Source: Mycteria americana (Eukaryota > Chordata > Aves > Ciconiiformes > Ciconiidae). From it: a DNA stretch of 64,000 nucleotides. The notes beneath the pieces were generated by a model. It did not search any database, was not told where the DNA came from, and was given only the letters and a program-made list of their open reading frames with translations. Position numbers and translations under genes: made by a program. The DNA lies in contig NC_134370.1 in the NCBI RefSeq assembly GCF_035582795.1, positions 42,643,501-42,707,500 on the forward strand. Direction: 5' to 3'. Shown here piece by piece: positions 50,001-62,000 of the stretch (the first letter of the stretch is position 1; each line of letters begins with the position of its first letter).

Positions 50001-53000
50001 AGACCATAATAATCCCCAAACATGGGGCTCCATCCAGTATAATTAAAAGAGAAGAGGAGAGGCAGAAAAGAGACTGCCCTTAGGTTGGAGCAACGACAGA
50101 AGAACAACAGTTCTTGCCATGTCTGGGTGGAGTAAAGCAATAGTACTGGGGGCAGGAAAACAGGTTGAGAATGCCAGAAGGCAGACATGGGTTCAGGGAA
50201 GATGCTCCAAGAATGAAAACCAAAAAGACAAACCCAGGGCTGAGGAACAGGACTACAGGAATTTGGGAGAGCTCTAGGCTCAGCAAAAAGAAGAAAATCA
50301 GCTTAAGGTATGCCCTTGAATCTGGTTAACTTTAATATAATCATTTGCCTTCTCCTACTAAACAGTATTTTCTGGGTTTGTCATGGGGTATGAGCGTGAA
50401 ACAGTCTTTGAACCATCTCCTTCCATACCTGGAGGTCTTGTTTTTAATTGCTTGTACAGGTCTATGGCTCTCTGTTCCCTTTAAAAAGAAGAAAATGATT
50501 CATACACGTATCAACAAGCAGGTGACTCAAGAAAAAAAGCATTACAATTAAGTTATGCCTTGCCGAACCTCATACATTGGAGCTGCCACCTTCTTCTACA
50601 GCTACGGAGCTGCCACCTTCTTCTATGGCTAGTATACAAGTACGACATTTGAAACACAGGGATGGTCTGTCTGATGGAAACCAACTCTTCCCTAGAAGCT
50701 GTCTATCTTTTTCTCTGATTATGCATTTCCTTCTCAGATAACCATACCAATTGGAAGTTATTTTCAGTTTCAAATTTTCACATGGCTCAGTTGTGTTTTC
50801 TTTCCCTGGCATCCTTAATTATGAAACTTCATTTTTGTAACTATAGGTACTGCTACACAACTGCCTGAGAGATTCTTGTTCCTGTTCTGCATTTTTTGCC
50901 TGAATTTTACAGTGATACTCTGCAAATGGCAAGAGACAGCTGCATCACAAACAAGAGGATGGTGTTTCTCTTCTTCCCATTAAATAAATGTTACTTCTTT
51001 CAAATATTTCAAAAGCAGCCAAACACTGAAGCTTCCACCCTGGAACAAATCTTCACTGTTCTAAATCAAAAGTCTGTCAGAAACAAGTAGCAGTTTAGCC
51101 AGTTCTAACTCTGCTTTTAGGCCCTCACCAGGCCTCTTCTTCCCCTTAGCTGTCCTTAGATCACCCCAATACTGTATCAAGAGATCATGCAAGCTGCTTC
51201 TGCCTATGTAAGTCAGCATTTCTGGTATGCTGATAGTTATCCATCTTGAAACTCCTGCATCAGCCAAGGATAGGCAGAGAGGTGCCATTTACTCCTGCTG
51301 CGCTGGGAAAAACAGAACATTAGCATCCAGCACCATCAGGTAAACTCGAGACATCACCTAGAATCCATGTGTGCCTCATGGCTGTGTACATCAAACCTTA
51401 AGCTAGCGCTCTGCAGTATGCTTTGCTACAGCCCCAAAATCTAAAGAGCAGGAGACTCAATCTGTTCTCCACTTCAGTCCTCATTAAAAGGAGTAGCTTT
51501 ACTAGAATAATCAACAGCTTAGGGCACACTTTGAGCACAGTACAAAGAGCTGATACAGCCTTGGGTTTGCAGTGGTGAAAGTGCTTAAAAACAATGTTTT
51601 ATGGGGCAGGTTCATGATTAGTTTAAGCTGCTCTGAATGTGGGCTCCTGCTGCAAGAGGCGGTTTCTCCCTTCCACCACTTCCTCCCCTGTGCACCAGTT
51701 CTGCAACTTAGCTGATCTAGCTCTGCAAAGAGGGAGGGGGGAGAACATGCCAGGAACAGGCACGTTTCCTCCCAGAATACTCAGAATCATTCAGAAGAGC
51801 TTGTATTAACAACAGATTTAGTGGCTATTCGATCTTGGTGGCTATTTGATCCCTCTCTTTTATAATTGCCACTTGTGCTCTCAGCAACAGCCCAAACTAC
51901 AATAATTGCTTCCTACATTTTCTTAAGATCAGTAATACTACTTAGCTCTTTATTTTTTTTAAAGTATTAAAATATGAATCAAGTTTCCAAATATTCAAGT
52001 ATTCATGAATTGTTAATTATCCTTGCTTTGAAAACACATTGAAGATATTTAACAGGATTTTACAATGATCTCATAATTTTCTCACTCAACACTGTAAAAT
52101 TCACTCTTCTCCAATGCAAAAAGAAATCCTCTGCATTTTTCAGTTCAGACAAAGATATATCTTAGGCCCATCCTCTTCTAAGATGAGGTTTCATAGTAAG
52201 TGACAGAGAAGCGTCCTGTCCTCCCCAGCTGTGTTTTCCATGTTTCCCCAGGTCTAGTCATTGTGTGACTGCAGGGTAAGTTAGGCAAGTTAGATGAGTT
52301 TACTCCTGCGACTGAATGTTAGTCTTTCTTGCACAGCTAGCTTTCAGACAGAGCAGTGTCCTAGTCTGCCTTATAATGCTGCCAAATGATAGTTAGAACT
52401 TCAAGAGGAATGAAGACTGTACAGCCACAAGTGGTGGGATTTTCCCTTTTACCAGCAAAATGGTCTTAAACTGACTGCAAACTACTCAGTTTGCAAAAAG
52501 CAAGGAGTGCATTTCAAAAGCACTGATGGAATCACCAATAGAGAAAAAAGAAACCCTCAGACACTGAAATACATGAAATCCATTTATGTGCAATAAAAAT
52601 AATAAGCAAAGGACTTACAAGCTCTCCATGACCTCTCCTTGGCGCCTTGCGTACGGACTCTTCTGAAGCTCTACAATCTCTGTGTGCAGAGCCATGATCT
52701 GCTCATCCAGGTATCCAATATCTTCAGCCTAATGGGGAAATGTAGGTACAAATCGAACTGAAGGAGGAGAGCAATAAAGTAGATAAAGATCTCCAGAATA
52801 CTTGTTTGGATAATGGGCTAACTCCATGCTGAGTTTAGGAAAAAAAAGCTCTTTGAGATGACTGCTGCTACAATAATTGAGGTTACTATCTTCTCAGTGC
52901 ACAATATCACCTAGATCCAAATCTCCAACACCCACACTGGATGACAAAAATCAGCTTCTTCATTAATTGTATCTCTTTGAGATGCACACTGCAGACACAC

Positions 53001-56000
53001 ACTCTCTGGCTCTACGTACATTCCAGCAGTGAAAGTTTATTATCCTACTGTTACAGTATGGACAAGAGGGTGCTCTCACATGTTATGCTCCCATATACAC
53101 TTTGGTTTGACATTTTGCTGGTACTTCACATCTTCCTCAAAGCAATATAAAAGATACCAATGTTATGCCAAGCCCCTACAGTAAGTTAGGTGAGGCAGTC
53201 AACAACAAAATTTCTGAGTGTGACGAGTAGCTATGTGGTGCCAGACATGCACTGGAGATCCCCAGCATGGTTAAGAAAGCACTGGTCACCGTAATGGGTC
53301 TTAGCACCATGGACTGTGGGCACTGATCTGCCTTCCTGAGAAAGTATTTTGAGATATTTCAGCTTTTCCTTTCTGACCTGGGGCTGTAAGACCTGAAAAT
53401 TGAGCATTTTCCAGAACACACCCTTTGCGGAAGCTGCAGAAGTACTTGATATGAGGCTATATAAATGTGATGTGACCCCTTGACCAGAAAGGGATGTCTG
53501 TAGGTCTTGCAGGTAAAGAATAAACTAAGAAGCAGCAGCAAGAAGCCACATAATCAAAGGAGAATCAGGTTGTGAGAAAGATGTGAAGTAAACTCTGTTA
53601 TCAAAAGAAATGTCTTTATCTGGAGCACCATGACTCACCACACAGCATAACTGTGTCTATTGAATTCACAGAAGTTAAGCTGCCTGCTAGATAGACTGAG
53701 ATACCACTGCGTATTACAGAGTAAAACATTTTCCATTCCTGATAAATGGACACGGCGTGACTATACACGTAGACTGCACAGCTTGAAGACAGAACATAAT
53801 TCTGATGGTCTGCTAAGTAAGTATTTGTTGAGGTTCCCGGTTTTCTGGAAACAGCCACTGACAGCTTTGAGTTATTCTGCTAGAAGCAGCCTCCCTTTTA
53901 TCTTTCTTGCTTTCTAACAGGGAGCAACAAGATCCCAAAATTTAAAGAGCTAAACAGAGGTGAATTCAGGTGGGAATCCCAATTCCTGTCTCCACCATCG
54001 GAACAAGCAGAATCAAGGCACCAAGAACCTTGTGACCTAGATTAAGACAGGTAATGAATCCCAGAATTTGAACTACCCAGTTTATTCCTTCATAGGGGGA
54101 AAAAAATAGGCAATATAATTTGTTGGTGTTTCTAATGGCATCTGGGATTTTTATGTATTAATGACTGTGCTCTGTATTACTATGAGAGCCAACACAAGAA
54201 CTCCCCGCAGGGGAGAGCAGAAACGTGAGACATCAGCCCAGCAAACCACGCAACAGTCCTGGTCAGCAGAACATGCGTTGTTCTTGGCACTCCTGCAGCT
54301 AGCTACTATCATGGAGCACAACAGAGAGACTACTTTTTGAGGTATTTTAAAGACCTCTACTCTGAGAAATACATTTACAAATGTGCTGAATTTCCTTGTG
54401 TTCTTTCTGAAGAGGACTTCTGATGCAAGGACTTCTGAACACTCCCCTCTGAATACCTCCTCCCTCCCAAGCTTTATTCAGTACATCCAGTAGAAGAGAA
54501 GAAACAAACAGCTTTTGACAATGAACTACGATCACCCTAACTCTGTCCCTAGTTTTCACAGCTGAAAGCTTACTTCTTCCCAATAAAGGTCTGGACAGAA
54601 CTGCAGGCAGAATTATTCTCTGTCAAAAAGCCTCTGTCTCCTTATCGTTTTTAGTGGAGGTAAAATTAAAATGCTTATTCCCAGAAAACAGAGATCAGAA
54701 TTCTAAGCAGTTGATAAATTTCAACTGGCCTTTCTCGCAGAACTAACTCTCCAAGAAACAGAATGCCATTATGTCAGCTCCACTGTCCATAAACCACAAG
54801 TGAAAACATCTGTTAACTATTAGGACTACCCAGAGTAAGAACTGGCTCTAGGTCTGCTCTAATTTCTTAAGGACGGCTCTTATTAAAAACTAAGTTGCAT
54901 ATTTACTTGCAGAACACCAGAAATTTATGTCTGTACTCTTAAATGAAGCACTACAATTTTGAAATCACTGCACAGTAAGTGATTGGTATTATTTTCAGCT
55001 TTAGCAATGGAAATTTTTGTGTGCAATAAATCCAGCCACGAAGACTCTTGGCTATAGCAACACCATTTCTTTTGGGCAATAAATAACGTGTCTCTGTAGT
55101 GTACTTTCCTATATAGACAACTGAGTCCAGTGACATTTGTGCTAGTTTTGTTCAAATCACTAGATTCAAACAACCTGGTGACTGGGGACTGTTTCTTTTT
55201 TAATGCATCTGCGATGATATTCTTATTCCCACAGCAGACAGAATATGAAACACACTGAAGGGACAGGGCAGTGGCACATATAACACTACGTTCCTGTCAT
55301 GATGTCCTTCACAGAGAGATAATGAAGCTTCTTTAATATCCCCTACCTCTGCACACTGAGAAGCCTTCTCTTCCATCTCCTTCCAGGCTTTGAGCATCTT
55401 TTCTGAAGCTTAAGAGAAGAGAGTTGTTAATTTATAAAAAGATACAGACACAAAAATAAAGCATGACCTGAACTTTACAAACGACAGTTGAATTTGAACA
55501 CAAAGAGCATGATGTTGAATCTCCAAGCAGGAGTCATGACGCAGAGATCACAGAGAGACAGCAAAGTTGCAACTTAACATGCAACTCCATGCTTGACCTT
55601 AACTCACATACAAACCATTTGGTAGGATTTCACTGTTGGCAATCACCAGCCTAAAATTAGTTTGAGTCTTTAAACTCCACCATTAAGCTCAACAACTGCC
55701 ACTTTTGATTAAACACAGACCGTCCAAAACTAGCTCACTGAGTCTTTCCATTTTCCATCATCATCCTTCAGCCCAGTCATAATTTTTGACTCAATTTTCA
55801 GTTTTTAGCCATATATCCAAACTATGCATAAATCTTGCTATTATCCCCCAAACAGTATTTGTAAGATCCAGACATTTCTGTGATATTAAAACTGTAGCTG
55901 GTGGTTTTTCACCTCATCTCTCATCCTGACTCATGCTACCTCCTGATATCAAGCACAGCAAGATCACTCCCTTAGCGCTGTTTAAAATGGTGTTTCTACA

Positions 56001-59000
56001 GTCACCATGCCCATTTGTTCTGCCATGAATGGTTAGTGGTCCTTCCACTATACATCTATGCAGCAACTCTGCCCTGCACTTTATGACCAGTGACAACTCC
56101 AAACGAATCAGACTCTGAATGAATAAACAGCAAACACGTAAGTCACCAGTACTATTAATACTCCAATTTTCTTAGCTTGGTGTTCTCAGTGGGAAATGGC
56201 TGACCACCTGTTTCACTGTCACTGAAGGTCTCAGAAAACATTTTATTTTTTATCTATCTGCCCTTGCTTCTGCCAAACTCTCCTCCTCCATCTGGCCCAG
56301 CTAAAACATACCCATAAAGATGCTGAGTAACACAATGGCAGCTCCCGCATTCATTTTCTTTTAATGCTAGTTCTTATCCACAACCCTTCATGGTCAGTCT
56401 GATCCTTTATAGGATCAGACAAGACACCCAGGCAAGTATTACACAATACGTACATATGCCATAAGCCATCTGGTCGCTGTATCTCTCCAGGTCGAGGCGA
56501 ATGCTTTGATGAAAGAATTCCAGCTTTGCTTTCAGTTGCTGAGATGCTGACACCATATTGTTTTTCATTTTGATTAGGTTGGCATTATACCGAAGAAGAC
56601 TGAGCCTAACAAATGAAACAACAACAGCACGTTAGTTGAAAAGTGTATCTGGACTTATGTAGTCAGCGCTGTCACATTACCTGAAGGAAAGACATAGCGA
56701 GCAAAAAATTTTGTAAGATGCTTGGAACACGGAGTCTCAATGGGATCATAGACTCCATCTCATGTCCTCAGAAGCTGCAGGTCCTCAGCAAGCAAAAGAG
56801 AAAGTCCTTCCTCATTTCCCCATTTTTTTGTCAAGCTCAATTAAACAGTCTTTGCAGTGTAGAGTGTTTCTTAGCATTTACGGGGTCCTGTAGGGCATGT
56901 TGCCCCTGGTGAATGCTGGCACCTTTTTTATGACTCGAGATATATGACACTGCCCATTCTGTGATTCAATCACAGGACAAAACCCTACAAATATAACAAA
57001 CAGTTCCACTCATTCTACCACTTGTGAAACAACTATCCTGGGCTGCATTAGGAGGAATGTTGCCAGCAGGTCGAGGGAAGTGATCCTCCCCCTCTATTCA
57101 GCACTGGTGGGGCCACACCTGGGTGCAGTTCTGGGCTCCCCAGTACACCAGAGACATGGACATACTGGAGAGAGGCCAATGAAGGGCTATGAAGATTATT
57201 AAGGCACTAGAGCATCTCTCCTATGAGGCAAGGCTGAGCGAGCTGGGACTGTTCAGCTTGGAGAAGAGGAGGCTCAGGGGGGACCTTATCCATGCATATA
57301 AACACCCAAAGTGAGGGTGCATAGAGAACAGAGCCAGGCTCTTTTCAGTGGTGCCCAGTGACAGGACCAGAGGCAATGGGCAAAAAATTGAAACACAGGA
57401 GGTTCCCTCTGAACATCAGGAAACCCTTTTTTACTGTGAGGGTGACCAAGCACTGGCACAGGTTACACAGAGGGGTTGTGGAGTTTCCATCCTTGGAGAT
57501 ATTTAAAAGCCATCTGGACATGGTCCTGGGCAACCAGCTCTAGGTGACCTTGCTTGAGCAGGGGGGTTGGACTGGATGACCTCCAGAGGTCCCTGCCAAC
57601 CTCAGCCATTCTGTGAATCTGTGACTATATTCAAGGTTCAAGTTTTTTCAGTTATTATCAATGTCAGGCACTACACAGTAAAATTCCTCGAGTGGAATAA
57701 GCTCCCACCCCAAATGTTTTATAATGTAAAAGTATAGAACAGCAGAGAGCTGTAAAACTTTGGGTAACCAAAACTCCCTGAGATGCACATTTCCATGCAA
57801 ACAGTCTCTGTATTTGCATAATGAATCTTCTGAATAAGGAATAACAACTTACATGGCAGCTCTCTGGCCCTGGAAAAGCCTGCTATAATCTTCTTTTAGC
57901 CCAATTACATAGTGAACTGCTTCTGCCCACACCTTGCGCAGCTGAGGAATTGGCAGTTGGATTTTACTGTCCTGTACTGAATGCAAGAAAAACACAATTG
58001 TACACAAATGAAAGGACAACTCTAGAAAAGGACTTCAGTGCTTACAACATTCCTAATTCCTGCTTCAGGTGCCTAAACTAAGGGATCAAGCCACATAAGA
58101 CCTGCTCAATTTTTATGTGATGCTGCCTAAGCATGTATAAGCTTTTCACATTACGGCTCCCCAGGTATTTGACAGCCCGCTACTGGCCAGGCAACAGCTT
58201 ATGTTTGAACTCACAGCTATAAGAGTACCGATTTCTTTGAGCACTTTGGCCTATTGGCACTAGCAGACACCAGGGAACACTGCATGAAACACGGCACAAG
58301 GCAGGACCAATGGGTGGTTTTATCCAAAAACTCTAAAGCACATCCCCAAGCTAGCAAAGCAAATTTAATTGCTCCGTTTACTCAGTTGATATTGGTCACT
58401 GTCCTGACACGTGTTTCATTTGAAAATGTCTTCAAATCTTTTGTACATTTCCTCCCAGATTCCTGATGTAGATGTTTAAGGGGAAAAGATGCAGGACTTA
58501 TGTGTTCCCCTATAGAGACAGGGAACTGTCGGTACATTGGCATATCAATAAACACATTGTAAAAAGCCTTAGCTCCAAAAGACTCAGCACGCTGATTATC
58601 ACACAATGAGATTCACCAGAATAAAATAGCTCAGAACACAGAAAAAAAACTATCAGAATAAACCTGAGTGACAGTAAAAGGAGAGACGGAAAACCAGCAC
58701 AACTTCTGCAGAGCCAGGCCAAAGAAAATAAAGCTACTTAACAGTAACTATACGTCACAAGGCATTTCCTTTACATGCAGTATCGCAGCACACGTCTCCT
58801 CTCAGTTGACACTATTTTTTCTTTCATAGAGGTATACAAGGTCCTTCATACAGGTATACTGGGTATATACATACCTTCATAGAGGTATATTAGGTCCTGC
58901 AGATGACTGCTGTCATTTCAGGAGACATGTAAGGGAAGCTGTAAGCAGAGAAGTACCTTTCATGCATGGTCTAAAAGTATACTGATGATGCCAGGGCCAG

Positions 59001-62000
59001 GCAGCAGCACCAGAACTAAGAGGGACCAACTGGAGCAGATCCCACCAGTATCCATGCAGCAATAGCCAGGCTCTACTCCTAAAAACTCAAAAGGAGGGGC
59101 CTGGACTTTCTCAGACACTTGGCTCTGCTTGGTGAGATCAGAAGTAGGATCAGTGCTATGGGGTTATGGACACATTATCACTAGAGCTGAAAACTGTCGG
59201 GGAGACAGTACAAGAGTGCAGGTTTTGAAACCCTGCCAAGTGTCTCTGAAGACCAGCCCTAACTTATAACCTCCACAGGTGAATGACAGCAGTTCTGCAA
59301 CTGGTAGAACATGGCCAAACACACTGGCTTGGCTCTGTGATCAGAGCAAGGTGGATTTCCTCATACAGGGCCTGAATGATCAGTAGGATGAGGGACCTAT
59401 TTTTTCCACTTAGGCAAGACACAAGAGATGGATCACAGCTGAAATGCAGCTATCACAGACAGTACAGGGCAAAAAGGTAATCTGTATCCTCAGGATGCTG
59501 ATATGGGGTTCAGAAGCCTAAATCTAGGACAGCTGTAGAAGGAGGGCAACTGCTCATGAACATCCAAAGCACCCAGTCTCAGGAGACAGGACTGCAAGGA
59601 GCTGAAGCCTGTACCTGTGCACAGGGAGGTGGGGAGGAGAAGGAGAAGGGATATGTGCACAACTTCAACAGATGCTAAACGCTAATTAAGAAGGTTCCTT
59701 GCTACCACCAAAGGACATCTATGTGGGCTCTCACTAAAGTTTTGCAAACATCTCCCAGCATGATGTCACTGCAACACTCTGTGGGTGTGAAGGGACAAGA
59801 CCCTTTAGCAGAGCAGAAGGCTGTGCAAATGAAATCACAGTCCCCAAGTCAGAATCTTCTTTCCAGTATGTAGCATGCAGACATAACCAAGTTTCCCTCT
59901 CTAGGCTACAAGATTAGGTTGCACGTATTACCTCCCAAGCCTTCATTCACATGGTGGTTCTGTTTAAGTGGGGCAATGCTTAGGTTTAGGTGTTTAGGTG
60001 GAGTAGATGCTGTTCAGTACACAGAATTTAATACAAGGGCAAAAACCTTAAATGAATTCTTAAGTTGCTCTATAGCAGAGTTCCCAAAAGGCAGGCAATA
60101 AATTCTCTGAACTGTTACATCTACTAAACGTGGAGATACAGCACTGTAGATGAAACTTTGTTAGCCTGCTCCAGGTTCCTAAATGGTCCTCTTTGAATTA
60201 GAGTGCCCTTCAAGATAACACAAAAAGATTTGTAAGGCAGATCTGCTTTCATATTACATGAGAAGCAGTGCTTTCAGTTCCCAGCTGTCCTCCAGCATAC
60301 TTACCAATGTAATTTACACAGTCAGACAGACTTCGAGAAGCAAAGGGTCCATCATAGACAGTTTTGCTTTTATCAAACAAATAGACCATGTAGCTATCCC
60401 AGCCTCTCTGGTAGAAAAAAATAAGAGAACATAAACAAGAGAAATCCCAAACATAGCTTCTACTAACCCAGAGCGTCCTGGTTACATCATGAACTAATTA
60501 TTGTGGGCACTCTTCTTATCACATGCCTTAAAAAACTGATTTTGATCCCACAGAAACACAGGGCCCTTTGCTAGCAAGTTACTTCATTTAAATATTCAGA
60601 CAAGAGTATAACTATAGGAATCTACTTACATTACCTGATAAAGGAAATAATGCTAGACCTTAAGAGTTACTACACTTACAGACCAAACTGTCTCCAGTGG
60701 GAGAAGATTAAGGCAATTTATCTTCCCTAAGATTTTAAATTCCCTGACAATGGGAAAGACTTTAAACAAACAGAATCATGCTTACTACGCCATCAATAAC
60801 ACACTGGGAAGCAGGTTTCCGAGGGTCCAGGCAAATCCCTGTTTCCAACAGCAGTTCCTGATTTCCAGTACTTATTCCAGTTTCAAACTCAATCCGAATC
60901 TGAAGGGAATGAAGGCTTTCCTCGGGATGCAAGAGAAATGAAACAATCTTGGCAGAGGTCATATTTAGGATGTGTACTATCTGTAAAAAGAGTACAAGTT
61001 GATTAAAGTCACTGGCTATCAAAGACAAAAGACACAAAGGCCACAAAGGCCTAGGAGGGAGTATGTAGTAATTAACGTTAGACTGACAGCATCATTTGGG
61101 TTTTAGTGACAATAATCAAGTTCAGCAGTAAAGCCCCACATAATAGAATTCAAAGTCTGGGCCTGTAACTTTTAACTTAACGTCAGAGAAAAATTACAAT
61201 AAAACCCACCAATAGCCTTCACAAGCCATGCTACAGCTTAATTACATCAAAAGAATGGTGACAAGCTAGCCTAAAGGTCATCTTGAGCCTTGTTGTCTCT
61301 GATGCTGGCCAGTACTGCTCCCAAGAAAGGGAGTCCCATTTCCTTTAATCCCTCCATACAAAAAGCTGTTACATACCAGTGCTTGTCTTCTCACCACTCT
61401 CATGGCCCTCTCTATAGTTTCATTATATCTGGGCAGAGCCCGTAGGACCCACACCACACCACAATATACAGATTTTGACAAGTCCCAATTATAGGCACAA
61501 TATTTTGTGTTTTGGATTTTAATTCCTTTGGAATCCTTCCAGATCAGACAAAATTATCCTCTGGCTTCTACACATGCTTGCCTTAGCTAGTCTTACTCCA
61601 GCAAAGCTCCAATAATTACTTGAAGTGGAAGAGTCAGGTGAACATAATCTCTGTTCTACTACAGGTGCTACTATAGTACATGGACCTGGAGGTCACAGAA
61701 CTAGTAGAGGACTTCAGGAAAACTGTTATTAGCAAACATTAAACCATTATTTGATCTTGGCGAGTCCTTTCTGAGATGACAGACAGGAATATAGGGTCAT
61801 TCTTCTACTTCAAGTGTAAAGCTAGAGATTAATATTGCTGGTGATGTTTTGCGTTCAGGTATGTACTGGACAGGCTGTATATCCACTCCCTGATATCAAC
61901 AAAAACATTCCTCATGACCTTGCAGCTGGATGATGCCAGGATTACAGCTTTGCTCCGCACACTTTCTGTCCTCTAAGATGCTTTCAGTAGACCTTTAAAC